64,000 bases of DNA. Source: Macrotrachela quadricornifera. Its lineage: Eukaryota; Rotifera; Eurotatoria; Philodinida; Philodinidae. Shown piece by piece: positions 24,021-36,500 of the stretch (within the stretch, counting starts at the first letter, position 1; the number at the start of each line of letters is the position of its first letter). A program made the translations under genes and the position numbers. The DNA is taken from NCBI GenBank assembly GCA_022393335.1, contig JAJEKB010001062.1, positions 552,133 through 616,132 of the forward strand, given 5' to 3'. The notes below the pieces were generated by a model, which worked only from the letters and a program-made list of their open reading frames with translations, was not told the origin of the DNA and made no database searches.

Positions 24021-27000
24021 ATGTCTGATATGAATCGACTAAATAATTTAAATGAAAATGATGATAATGATCAAAATCATTGGTATCATCTACATTCATC
24101 CTCACCTCCTTCGTCTCTTAGTGTTAATAACAGTTTTACTCATCAGTCGCCGTCGGCAACAATGGGCTCATGGGGCTTTGACGTTAATCGCTCAACAAAT
24201 GGACAGACACCGTTATCATTTACAGTAAATAATAATAACAACAGTGAACATCATACAATCATGAAAACAACAAAAGATTATAATGAACGTCTTGTTGATA
24301 TACCATCATCTCCTCAAAATTTTAAACTACATACACCGACATTAACTAGACATCGTAACGGAAACGAATTTGCTGCTGTTGATCGTCTTGTTTTTGGTCC
24401 AAATCGAATTGCACAAGAGAATATTTATCCATCTGATGAAAGATTTCAACAACAGATGATATCAAATAATCAATCACGAATACATTCAACTAATCAAAAG
24501 AAAACACAAACAGAACAGGAACTTTTAGAATGGCAAAATCGAATGTTAGAAAGGTTTGTTTAATTAATATATACAACTAAAGATAGATTGGAAAAAAAAT
24601 CGATTTATGCCTAATATAACAACAGTATATGTTAGTTAAAAGAATATTACTGTATAAAGTTCACTTTTTATATTTGAAAGAATCTTACTATTAAGTATAG
24701 ATATTAGTGAAAGATAACTATCTACCTATGATTTATCAATACTCGCTAACGAAGATACAATAAGAAAAAAAATTTTCGTATAGTATTCTCGATTCTTTCT
24801 TTTTCAGGCCTGTAATTGTGATAAAACATTTATTTATGACGATGTTAAAGTCCAATTGCGTTTAGATCGGATATTCTTTTTGCTTACAATGTCAATATAC
24901 TTTATGATATGGACATTGCCTCAACTACAAACTGATATGAATTTTCAAAAAAATCGCTGGACTATGTCATGTTCCTCTCAAAGTACAATGTTTTGTTTTG
25001 AAAATTCACGTCTCGCCTCAGTGAGTCGAAAAATCCCGGAACTTTTAGTGAAAACTCCTGAGATATATGTCACTCTATGCTGGAAGTATTATCTCGAAAA
25101 TCATAAATGTGATTTTATACAGAATTCGGACATTTGCCGGAAATTAGACTAAAAGGACAATATTTCAGCAAAGAAGCAATATTACTCTAAGTTATCTTAG
25201 GCTTTTTTTATACTTCATTGAGATGTACATATGAGCAAAAGACGGGCTCAAATGGTTTGAGATAGTTGAACTATTTTCCTCATTATCCTCTTCTGTCCTT
25301 GTATTAATTACATCACATGATCAATTTTTTAGAAACGATATTTTCTATTTAATTATATTATTATTTCCATTCACAAACCATTGATACAAATTATTTTTTT
25401 AAATGAATATATGGCATCACAAAAATTTAGTCTTATTTTCTCCACTGAGCTGACCAAATTATCTATTAAAGATGAAAATCTGTCTTTATTCTTTAATATA
25501 TCTTTATAAAATAAAGATAAATTAACATCCTATTAATAAGTGATTTTTTTTCTATTAATCGTTTGATATATAGAGATCAACGACATGGAAATTTATCACC
25601 AAATCCAAACATTAAACAAAATGGAGTAAATACCATTTTTTTTTATTTCTTTATTATTTAAAATTTCTGTTTTTTTTCTAGTTTAATTCTTCCCGATCAT
25701 CAAGTCGACAGATACGTAAATATTAAAATGAAACAAAATTAAAACAGAAAGAAAGAAATTTCTCTTTTAGCGACATCAATTCGACCGGTATCTGCTATGT
25801 CAAATATGAGTGAAGATCAACATGTTGAACATGATCATGTAATAATTATTTATTTATTTGACAATAAATATTATTTTCTATATTTTAATTAGCATGAATC
25901 AACAATTAAATTAGCACGAGTTATTAAACGATATATTGAATTACTTTATCATTTACAATCATTTTATGAACGTATTATTGATCAATTATTTAATGGAAAT
26001 AATATTTCTAGGATAAAGTATAATAAATAAATAATATATTTATTTTCTTAATTTGTTTTCTTTTAATTTAATTAGTCAATCATCTCATTCAATATTTATT
26101 AATCATTGTCGAAAAATTACTGAACAATTACAAAATTGTAAACCAATATGGGAGAAAAAATTAGCAGATCTTCAAAATTTACTTAAAGATATATCTTCTT
26201 TTGAATGGTCACAAATAAAAAATGAGGTTTATAAAATTTTAAAAATAATTTCTTTTTTTTGAAATAAAAAAAATCAATTATTTAATATAGACAACATTTT
26301 TACAACGTCGTTCGACTTTACAAAGTTTAACACAAACATTAAACACACAAAAAAATCTTGATAATACTCATATATCTATTCGTGTAAGTTATTTCATATG
26401 AAATTTTTTTATATTTTATTTTCTATTATAGAACGATATTGATCGAGTACTACATGAAGATAAATTAGGTAAGTTTATATTTATTATTAAGACGATTATT
26501 ATATTAGAATTATTTTAATACAGCTGTTCAACTTCAAGATGAACTTTCAACATTACTTCAACATCAGGTTTGTATATGATTAGTATTAATTTTAACATAT
26601 CAACTAAGAAAAGAAATTACGATTGAAAATGTTCATCTGATCTAAAAATAATCTTTTGTAGTCATTATTAAATGATTTTACAGCATTACTTCAATGGAAT
26701 CTTCAAATATATTGTTCAAATGAACAAAATCGTGTTGAAAATGTTTTACCATTATTACGTGAACAAATTATTACAACTGATAATTATATATCACATGTTA
26801 GTCAGGTAAATAATTATTTCAAAACAAAAAAAAAAGTAAACTAATTTTTTCAAATTAAAATCATTTAATAGCAATTAAATGACTTAGTAAGAAATATACG
26901 TTCATTAGAAAAATATATTTTATCATATACAAATACAATTCCATTGCTTGATGATGGTAAAATAAAATAAGAAAATTTTTTATTTTTTAAAAATGTTTGA

Positions 27001-29747
27001 ATTAATGATTAGGAATGATATTTTCTCAACGTATGACATCAAATCGTAGTCGTTCTCGTCCATATGATGAAATTAATGAAGATACAATAAGAATGAAAGA
27101 ACAACATCATCGAAGTAAAATTATATCTTGATTTATTTTTTTTTTTATAAATTTTTAAAATTTTTATTTTCAGATGGAAATACTAACGATGATTCAATGA
27201 GTAAAGTTTTTTTGGTTTTTTATTGATAAAAAAATACTTATTTATTTTTTATATATAGAAACACGATCTATTTCAATGTCTCGTTTTATTGATTCTGAAG
27301 GATTAAATCAGAATTTTGTAAATAATTTTATTCTTAATTTTGTAATGATTTCTTTGTTTTTTTTTAAGAGTCGCGATGATTTACGAATATCAACAAAGAA
27401 AAATAATATACATTTAAATACGAATAATAATAATAATAATAATGGTATATCAACACGTTTTGCAACAGTTAAATCTGCTAAACATGATAATAAAACTCAT
27501 CCAAATGTAAAAATCTATGAAAAAATTTGAAATAATAGTATTCTTCTTATTCTAGAGTATCCTTAAACCATTTTCTCATACACGTTCATCAAATGGAAGA
27601 AAACATGATTATAATATTGATAATAAAATATTAACAAATAATGAACATATAAGAAAAATAAAGAAAAATGAAGATGCACGAAAAATAGTTTCAAATCAAG
27701 AGTAACATTCTTTTTTCTTTAATATTTACATTTAATTATGTATTATTTTTAGTATGCGAAATATACATAATCAGAATTTTAATGATAGTAATATTCGATC
27801 ACCTTCTAATCATAAACGATTTGATAGAGAACATGAAAAAGTATGTATACAGAAGAGATTTTTAATGAATAGTATCAAATTTCTTATTAGTCTTAAAGAA
27901 GAACATCTCTACGTATCAAATCACTTTTGGATTGAGTATATGCTCATATGATAGAATTTAATAAACTATTAAACATCTTAGAAAGGTTTGATTTTTCAGA
28001 TCTTTTAAGCAGAAATATACAATGATTGCTATATCCAGTTTTGCTGTACTCTATACTTATATTTAATATAAATGGATGTGTAGAAAGTCATTAGATCGGT
28101 ATGGTGATCATCCTAAATCTACGGAAGTTTTCAGAGTTTGTAGAATGCTTTTTACTAATCATCTTGGTAATAAATCGTTCATAGTTACACTCTATTTTTA
28201 AAGAGATCCACGACAAATACTGAGAATGTGTCATAGTGTATTATTATGAAAAAATAAAATGTTGAAGTTTTATCCGAAAAAACATAATAGTTCACCATTA
28301 GTCGTTCAGATTTTAAAATTAATTACATATTGAAATTTTTTATGAGAAACTAACTACACTTGATTTTTTAAAAACTCGATAAATATTCGAGTAGATTAGG
28401 TTACCAATCGAGTTTAATTCGGTTTCATAATTAAATTTTGAATATACTTTTCTTCTCTAATGTATTATGTAGTGAATATATTGATTGTATAGGAATACAT
28501 GGTAATTTTCAAATACGAATTATTACTTTTTCCACACTAATATAATATGACATATTTTCAGCATTTGATCAGGATCTCTTCAAAAAGGTATGAATCCTCA
28601 TCACCGAAGTTTTTATCGCCGAAATACAGAACGCCGATTTTCGGCGATTTGCATTTCGATCATGAATTCTTTCGGTCATGTCACTTTCGTCAATCTATAT
28701 TTCGACGACATCACTTTCGACCAACTACTCATCGGCGACATCCTTTTTCTTTCGTATGTATGACACCGAAACTATCATCAGTCATCTGCATCAGCAACAT
28801 ATTCTCATGTTTGTATGTATAGATTCATGTCACGATACTGAAGTTACCAGTCGCTAGAAAGAGCATTGCACATATAAATAATTAAAGAAAATTCGGCGAT
28901 ATTTATTTCGGTGATCTGTATGTCGATGATCTCTATTTCGATGATCTTCATTTCGGCAATCTTTAATTTCGGCGATGTTTGTTTCGGCGCAATTTTCGGC
29001 GATCTCTCCTTTCGGCAATGTGCTTTTCGGCGATGAGGAATACAACCTTCAAAAACAGAATGTAAATATAAAAAAGTTACTACCAAAATAATCAGCGAAA
29101 AGAGTGTTACAAATTCTGAAAGCTTCAATAGATTTGAATATGATCATCAGATTAACCTAACAGATACACTCATATCGAATATGAGTATAGAGTACAGCGA
29201 CATTGAAAACAGTAATGATTGTATATTGCTACTTAGTCGGTTTGAACAACTATATATATATATATATATCAATACATTTCAGTAGATGAAGTAAATTGCT
29301 AGTCGTAACGTTCTTAAGTCAATAAAAGTCATTAGTCTTATGTAAACAGATAATATTGATCTGAATTTTAATCAAAAATGATTATATATGTATTTATGGT
29401 TTATTTTCTTTCATTTATAGACTTTTAACTTGCAATCAATACTCGCCGAAGAAGCAAAAGAAAAAAGTCGTCAAGTTGCCGGTGAGTAAAATTCTAACTG
29501 TTCGTTTAAAAATAACTTAAAAGTGTGTATGAATGATAAAAAATTTCTTTTTTAAAGATTTATATTAACTAGCTTCAGGTGAGGCACTAGGCATTTTTTT
29601 ATTGCTTGTGTACATGTCCCTTTATGTTTGATATTAGTTTCGTTTTTTTTTATTTCGAAATAATATGACATTGTTTTCTTTTCTATTTTAGAAAAACGTC
29701 ATTTGACTAGATTACATCAACAACGATTGGCTTATCCTAATATATAG
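24021..29747 (+). CDS. Unrecognised coiled-coil protein
   Basis: Nineteen exons join in phase (24021-24553, 25574-25625, 25682-25715, 25771-25838, 25893-26017, 26076-26226, 26291-26383, 26432-26468, 26524-26567, 26662-26805, 26872-26956, 27013-27114, 27174-27200, 27259-27317, 27369-27506, 27556-27701, 27753-27840, 29421-29481, 29692-29747), giving 680 residues. Residues 1-180 are Ser/Asn/Pro-rich and probably disordered, ending QTEQELLEWQNRMLER. About 230-450 is helical with heptad character (ARVIKRYIELLYHLQSFYER, LQDELSTLLQHQSLLNDF, LVRNIRSLEKYILSY). The rest is basic and low-complexity with an Asn run, ending in a short helix LHQQRLAYPNI. I do not recognise the family; a cytoskeletal or centrosomal role is only a guess from composition. 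Confidence 0.7.
24554..25573 (+). other. Intron 1 of the coiled-coil gene with an open stretch
   Basis: The donor (gtttgt) and the acceptor at 25573 join in phase. Inside, after an acceptor-like tttttcag at 24807, an open frame runs to a stop at 25152 (CNCDKTFIYDDVKVQLRLD, later Cys-containing). It is not in phase with exon 1. It could be an old insertion, an alternative terminal exon or chance. Confidence 0.4.
28590..28760 (+). repeat. 15-bp minisatellite, array 1
   Basis: Degenerate units built on ttcg(g/a)c(g/c)a with a 15-bp period, for example tttcggtcatgtcac, tttcgtcaatctata, tttcgacgacatcac and tttcgaccaactact. Related to array 2. Confidence 0.7.
28890..29035 (+). repeat. 15-bp minisatellite, array 2
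   Basis: About ten units, mostly exactly 15 bp: ttcggcgatatttat, ttcggtgatctgtat, gtcgatgatctctat, ttcgatgatcttcat, ttcggcaatctttaat, ttcggcgatgtttgt and others. Because the period is a multiple of three, the minus strand is open and reads as a pentapeptide-like repeat (IAEIx, ITEIx, IIDIx), but there is no sign that it is a gene. Confidence 0.8.
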
Positions 29748-31102
29748 TTAATAGTGATAATGATGATATTAGATTTTATTCACATCTTTTTCTTATTTGT
29801 GTTGTTGTTGTTGTTGTTTTTTCGAGACAGTGTTTTATGATTCTATTCTTATGCTTTTATCACTATTTTTTATATAACGCATGTTTGTTTTTGTACTATA
29901 TAACCGAAATTTTTCTTTGACAAGATCAAAAACTATAGCACATTGCTTGAAATAATAATTATATGTATACTGAGTAAAGAATGATAAAAAATATATCTAA
30001 ACAAAACAGCATAATTTGGAATATTTTGAAATTTATCGATGGTTTTGATTGACAATAACTGGACACAGATTAGAAAACAGGAATTTGATTTAATTCTGGG
30101 AAAAACTAGTTGAAATAAATTATATATTCTATTAAATACGTAGATAAAACTACTATTGAAAAAGAATATACTCAATCTTCTATGTTAAATATAAATGAAA
30201 AGACAATAATGCTTGATGGCAGTTAACTGTAGAAACTTTTATAGATAGTTCATGGAAAAATTTTATCTAATATCTATGGTATAATATGTCATGATTTCAA
30301 TCACATCAATGATTCCAGTTTATAATTAATATAAAATCAAAAAGTATTGTTCATACATATGTATAGTTCTTTATTTTCTTATAGTGTGGTTGGTTAACAA
30401 TGAGCTATTTTTTACGTTTATTCGATGAATATCATCGTTAAATGATCTGGTATAGTACTGAGAATGGTATGATAGGCTTGATTGCAACTCATATATCCTG
30501 AAAATTTCATATGAGTTGAATGCACCCGGCCTAAGATCGATCTTTTCATACAGGCAAAAATATTTATCATCGTGATACAGGGAAAAAACTCATTCGCAGG
30601 CGTTCGAATGGATGGGAATAGATGGGAATGAATCGGAATGCCAGAATAGGTTTTTTTCCCTTCGTCATGATCATTATTTATATAAATAGCATGTTTCATT
30701 ATTAATAATTGTACAATACAACTGAATCCAATTCTCATATCATCTGATGAAATACAAAATTCATCAATAAAAGAAAAACAAAAATAGTATCAAAACAGAT
30801 TTTACGAGCGTTTTTAAAGGTCATTTCGATTAATTTCTTATGGTGACATCTATCTATTTCCACTAAACTTATACTTTAATAAAAAATAATCATAGTCTAT
30901 CCAATAAATTATGTTAACTATGGGTATTTTTTCTTTTTCATATGTTATCTGTACATATTCTTAATAATATTGATGTATTAGACAATAAATCTTAACCATC
31001 AGATACATTGTTTATCAAATGATTGATATAATTTCATTTGTATTAAAATGAAATAAAGCATATTTTTTTTTATTTTAGATTTTGTTTCTTTATTAATATC
31101 GA
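29748..31102. other. Intergenic, 1.35 kb
   Basis: No gene recognised. A GTT-repeat run lies near 29800-29818 and a patch of direct ggaatg/gggaatg repeats at 30606-30645 within a 106-codon minus-strand open stretch (30418-30738) that has no family signature. A T-rich acceptor ends at 31078, 24 bases before the WAP start. Confidence 0.45.
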
Positions 31103-31513
31103 ATGTTTTCTTTTAAAATTTACATTTTCGTCTTATTGATATTAATTTTGTTTGCATATGCTGAAAAAATTTGTCCTTCATATGGAAATGTTGGTTTTGA
31201 AGAACGTAAAACATGTTTTGATCAATGTTTACCTGATAATGATAAATGTGAATCAAATACAAAATGTTGTTTTGTTTTAACACATCCATGTGGTTATCGT
31301 TGTATTATACCTAAAAATAATAAATCAAAATTTGGAAAATGTCCATCACCAAATTCAAATCAAATAAATGTTTTATGGAGTATGTGTGATATACGTTTAT
31401 GTGATGTTGATAATGATTGTCCTGATAATGAAAAATGTTGTTCAAATATATGTAATGCACGAATGTGTGTAATACCAAAACAACCAAAAAAGAAAATGCG
31501 GTTTTTTACATAG
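31103..31513 (+). CDS. Secreted protein with two WAP four-disulfide-core domains
   Basis: Single exon, 136 residues. A hydrophobic signal peptide (about residues 1-20, ending FAYA) precedes two eight-cysteine WAP-like domains. Domain 1 (about 23-74) runs CPSYG, TCFDQC, KCESNTKCC, HPCGYRCIIP. Domain 2 (about 83-127) runs KCPSP, MCDIRLCDVDNDCPDNEKCC, NARMCVIP. The D-x-D-C...KCC spacing is characteristic. WAP proteins are typically protease inhibitors or antimicrobial; the target here is unknown. The tail is Lys/Pro-rich. A paralogue follows 700 bp downstream on the same strand. A T-rich acceptor lies 24 bases before the ATG, and AATAAA is present at about 31558. Confidence 0.88.
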   Translation: MFSFKIYIFVLLILILFAYAEKICPSYGNVGFEERKTCFDQCLPDNDKCESNTKCCFVLTHPCGYRCIIPKNNKSKFGKCPSPNSNQINVLWSMCDIRLCDVDNDCPDNEKCCSNICNARMCVIPKQPKKKMRFFT

Positions 31514-32198
31514 ATGATATTTTATAGTGTTTCTTTTTTTGTTTTGAAAAGATGCAAAATAAATATCTTTGTTTTTTGAGAATATAAATATGAAATCATC
31601 GATCTCTTTTTTTTTTAAAAATTTAATTGAATAAAATAGGATATTTTTTTTTTACAATTTAGAATAAAATAATATCAAATTAGTTTTTTCATCGATTTAT
31701 TTAAATGATTATTGTAAAAATGAGAAGGATATATTAATCATTGAATACCATTTCAACGAAAAATAAAAGTATCTCGAATATTCGAATTTACGCAATATTT
31801 TAATCTAAAAATATATTAAATATTTATGCAAAAAACATCAATTTTCATAATTTTTTCGGTTTATTAAATTTGCAAATAATCTGCATATTTATCAATAGAT
31901 TTTCAATGAATTTATTATACACTTAAGATTATTAAAATAATTATTTCATGCGCAATTTCACTTGTTTTCATTTATTAATAAGGTATATAGATTTTATTTC
32001 GAAAGAAAAAAAAACAAAATTTTCTTCCTTTCGTGGCAACATTCTTGAAAAAGAATATGTAGAATACGTTATGTGAAGTGGATTTTTTTTATTTTTATAC
32101 TGTTCCTTTTAACAGTAAATTAATCACAAAAATATACTGTACTTTAAATACCCTTTTTTGAATCATTTATTGCAGTTTAGTTACTGATAACGAGTATT
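31514..32198. other. Spacer between WAP paralogues
   Basis: AT-rich, no gene. Acceptor-like tattgcag ends at 32175 and tttag at 32180, just upstream of the second WAP start. Confidence 0.5.
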
Positions 32199-32591
32199 AT
32201 GTCTTACATTTCAATTACTCTTTTATTATTGGTCACAATTTCATTGACCAGTGCTGCACTAGTCTGTCCTGGTTTTGGATATTTACCACGACCATCAAAT
32301 TGCACAACAACATGTTCAACGACTAATGATACGTGTCCAACACGTCAAAAATGTTGTTATCGTCCTACATCACCATGCGGTTATCATTGTGTGGTAGCTA
32401 AAGATAATACACCAAAAAATGGTACATGTCCAACTCCAACTTCAACTTCAACTTCTAATAGAACTACGACCGTTGATCCAACATGGACATTATGTGATGC
32501 ATATAATTGTGATGTTGACAATGATTGTTCAGATAATCGTAAATGTTGTCCAAATGGTTGTGGTTCGAAATTATGTATGATACCAGCATAA
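32199..32591 (+). CDS. Secreted two-WAP-domain protein, paralogue 2
   Basis: Single exon, 130 residues: signal peptide about 1-19 (LVTISLTSAA), WAP domain 1 (CPGFGYLP, NCTTTCSTTNDTCPTRQKCC, SPCGYHCVVA), a Thr/Ser-rich linker (TPTSTSTSNRTTT) that could be O-glycosylated, and WAP domain 2 (LCDAYNCDVDNDCSDNRKCC, GCGSKLCMIP). Cysteine spacing and the DVDNDC block match the gene at 31103, so the two arose by tandem duplication. Codon use here is somewhat richer in C than in its neighbour. Confidence 0.88.
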   Translation: MSYISITLLLLVTISLTSAALVCPGFGYLPRPSNCTTTCSTTNDTCPTRQKCCYRPTSPCGYHCVVAKDNTPKNGTCPTPTSTSTSNRTTTVDPTWTLCDAYNCDVDNDCSDNRKCCPNGCGSKLCMIPA

Positions 32592-33551
32592 TTCAAATAA
32601 TGTTTGACTTTAAAAGACATGCTATCTATTGACTGTTTTTATAATCGTGCATTAACTATAAGTTGATAAAAAAAAAAAGTTGTTTTTTTTTCAAATAAAT
32701 ATTAAAAAGTATATATTAAATCTTTTGATTATGGATATTTCTACTTCCTATTTTCTTAAAATATGTTTAGGAGAAATCTTATGAAACGTAATTATACTCA
32801 TTCAACAATATATTTCATAATAATTCAAAGGTATCACAAATGATTTTAACACTTTTAAAGGAAAATTCTTCAGTTAGTTACAAATAAGACGCTACGGATT
32901 CAAATATTTTGAATTCGAGAAAAAATAAAACTTTAGACTTGGTTTTTTTCGCTACTATCTAGTACTCTCTATGTACATAAACAAACAAATGTCATGTTAA
33001 GATTTCAGCGAATTGTTTACTTTCAAAAGATAGAGTCAATGTGCATATAATTTTTGCTATTCAATTTCTCATCACTCAACGTATCAAAATTGCACGTTTT
33101 TTGACTATAGCTCCAAAGAATATTGTGTTAACCAAAAAGGAAATTTATCATTGAATATTGTTAAAACAAGAGAAACATAAAAAATCTTTAGCTGTGCGAA
33201 ATAATTTCAGTTATATTTATGTAAACAATATTTATCCATTATTCTCGGTTGGTTATTGAAAGGTTTATTATTGAATCGATTGAAAAACAAAAATAAAATG
33301 TCGAATTCAAAAATTTTGTGAACTTTTATTGTAGAGAACTGTATAATCTATCAATTGATGAAAACATAGCTTTCGATTCTGATATTAAAAGTGTTCAACT
33401 AGATTAATAAATTTTGATAGAATATCGAAACAAGAAATAATGTTTTAAATATATTAAACTGTTTTTTAATAAAAAAAAAACCAAAGATGCAATATTTTTC
33501 AATATAAAAAAAATGTACAAAATGAAAACAATATGAATTTCTTATTTAATT
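32592..33551. other. Convergent intergenic spacer
   Basis: 960 bp between the 3' ends of the WAP gene (+) and the death-domain gene (-). No gene or repeat recognised. Confidence 0.5.
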
Positions 33552-36500
33552 TTATACCATATTTTCAATTTCACCTAGAAGAAAAAATTAAATTTTAAAT
33601 TTAATAAATATAATAATAAACAAATTCATATACATACGAGCAAGAGGTTTAAAACCAAGTGTTCTTATAATTCTAGCTAAATTTGGTATATCAGCACGTG
33701 TTTGATTTATAGCCCAATGTTCTAAACTTCTTAAACATCGTTCATTTCTTGATGGATATTGTTGTTCAATATGTTGAATATCTTCATTAGTTAACATTAA
33801 TTCTCTTGCTAATTGTTTCCATATTCTTACACATTCATCACGTTGACATATACGATTGAATGCTACGCGAAATAATTTTAATTGTTCTAAAAGAAAAAAC
33901 AAGGAAATTTTTATTATTTATTTTTTTCTTTCTACCATCTTTTGAATATGTTCGTTGTTCATGACGTTTTTCTTCTTTAATTGATTGTAAATCTTGTGCT
34001 AAATCCCATCGATTTATATTCATTAATCCATGAATTAATGCTAAAACTTTATCTGTTGAACGTGGTACACGTTTAAACCATGCAAATAACATATAATATG
34101 GAGCATCATCACGATAATCATGTTCAATAGCTTCAATACGTATACGTGTCATACCTAAACGACGAGCTAACCAACGCCATTCATCTCCAACTAAACTTGC
34201 TGACATATCACGAAAGAGTGTTGGAGTTAAAACTCCTGAAATAAATGTTTATTAAATAAATTATTATATATATATATAGAATTTATTTACCTTCACTAGT
34301 AAATGTTGGTAAGACTTTTTGAATAGATGGTCGAATATCTTCAGATGGTTTTGATAAACGAATAAGTAATTCAACAAGACAAATATCATTATCATTCAAT
34401 TCTTGTTTGGTCTTTAGAAGAAAAACAAAAAAATAATATGAAATTGATTATATATTTAATTGATAAATACTTACAATTTCTGTTTGTTGCTTTTTCTTAT
34501 CAATATCTTTCATTATATTTCGTAAAACTTTTTGTTTAGAATATATTTGTATAAAACCATAAAAATATGATGATAAATGTTGAGAATATTTATCAATTTC
34601 TGAAACATTTGTTTCAAAATAAAATGGAAAATATGTATTAAATGCAAATGGTATTGTTCGTTGATTATTATCAATTGGTAAAACATTTCCACGAAAACGT
34701 AATTCTAATAATTGTCCTTCTTCTAAAATAATTTCTTTTATTTGTTCATTTTCATTTGAATAATTTTCTTGTTGAATTTCATTATCAACAGTATCTGTAC
34801 GTTGACTTGAACAACATACAAGACATATTTCTTTTGGATTTAATAAACGACGACGAAGAATAAATGTAACTGAACGTTGATTAAGTGTTTGTTCAAGTAA
34901 ACTAATAGTTGATTGTAATTGTTTTAATGGCATTAATTGTTTATCACATCGAACAACTATCATTCGACTATGTAAATTTTGTATATCAGTTGTAATTATA
35001 TCATGAGTTTTAGAATCAATTAAATGAACATCTGTATCAATATGCCAAATATTTTCATTAAAACCAGAATAAAGAAGAACAAGTCGTTCATTATTTAAAT
35101 CTTTAAGAAAAAAAAAGGAATTTTAAGATTTAAAAAAAAGTATTTTTTTTGTATGAAAAACAAACCATCACCGAGCATTGATTTAAATATAGATTGTTGT
35201 TGTTGATTAATTAATTCTTGTTGAGATGGTTGACTAGGTGTAGATTGTTGTTGAGAAATATTTGTTTCATCATTTGTTGTTGTTTGTATTGGTTTTTGTG
35301 AAGGAATTTTCTTTTTTGGTGGTACTAATATAGGTAATGTTAATTGAAATGGTTTAAGTAAAGTAATATCATCAAAATTAAGTTCAATTATAGGACCAAC
35401 AGCTAATAAACCTCGACATTCATATGAAAAATGTTTACAAAATTGTGTAAATATTGGTAAATCAACTGGTTGAATACATGTATCAATATGAAAATCATTT
35501 TGTGAAACATTTTTTGGCCATTGAAGTGTAAAACGTGAATCAGCATTTGATATATACCGACCAGATGAATTTTTTTCTATTAAAATTTTATCACGTTTTA
35601 AACGTGATACAACTGCACATGTTGAAGATTCATTTAATTTACATTCAACAAAACGTTTATCCTAAAGAAAAAAAATTATTAAAAAAAAATATTTTTTTTT
35701 TTGTTTTGGTTTATAAACTTTATATGAATCAAATAAGGATTCATTTGTTTCAACAGATATCCATATACCATTAGATTGACGAATTTTTATAACATTTTCA
35801 CGATGTGTTGATCGTTTAATAATGTAAGGAATAGCAAGGATGATTAATTGCTGATCATTTTCCTGTGATTAAAAATACAGAATAATTTTTTTTTTCAAAG
35901 AAAATAAAGATATTTTATGAAGTATACAATTTTATCAAATTTAACTTTTAATGGTGTACTAAGAAGTTCTTCTTGATTATCAAGTAAATTTTCTGTATCA
36001 GTAACAGCTAAATATTTAATATTAATTGACATTGAAGAAGCATTTGGTGGAGTTCGTATAATACAAGGAGGACATTGATTATCATGCATAAATCTATTGA
36101 AAAAAAAAAACGAATGAAATTATATATCTTAATGAAATGAAAAACTTACTCGCGTATGGGCCAATTCGCATATTCATCTTCATGTGGTTGAACTTTTGGC
36201 ATGGTTAATAAACGTTCTTGTTGCTGTTGCTGTTGTTGTTGTTGGTGTTTAACATCCTGGAAGAAAATAAGATTTTATATTTTATTTTGTTTTGTTTTAG
36301 TTATATATACTTTCAATCGTTGACGTTCTTCTTCTAATTTTATACGTCTTTCCAGTTCTGTAGCACGATTTCTTTCTATTTCTTGTTGTTTTGTTTTCAT
36401 TTCAAGTGCTTGTTGTGATAATTCATTATTAGCATGTTTTTCTATTTCAGCTGCTTTATTCAATACCATTCTTGCTTCCTGTTGTAATTGTATAGCAGCA

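Larger units (their letters stand above)
28005..29245. mobile_element. 1.2-kb long-inverted-repeat element in intron 17
   Basis: Diverged inverted repeats of roughly 200 bp bound the element: the left arm from about 28010 (gcagaaatatacaatgattg, then gctgtactctatactta) pairs with the right arm ending about 29235 (gagtatagagtacagc, then aatgattgtatattgcta), and pairing can be followed inward past gttttcagagtttgt at 28128. The interior holds two arrays of a 15-bp minisatellite. No transposase is visible, so this is a non-autonomous foldback-type insertion in an otherwise small-intron gene. I could not define a target duplication. Confidence 0.75.

Noticed and set aside
28844..29128. Minus-strand frame with IxEIx pentapeptide-like repeats
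   Set aside because: Explained by the 15-bp minisatellite, whose period is a multiple of three; no start context, and it lies in an intron element.
30418..30738. 106-codon minus-strand open frame in the intergenic region
   Set aside because: No signal peptide, domain or splice context; overlaps a simple ggaatg repeat patch. Kept only as a note in the spacer entry.
35390..35450. HFS tripeptide in the ZU5-like region (about residues 390-392), resembling the PIDD autoproteolysis site
   Set aside because: In this protein it precedes the conserved GLLAVGP strand, whereas in PIDD/UNC5CL the cleavage site follows the ZU5 fold. Position does not match, so cleavage is not claimed.
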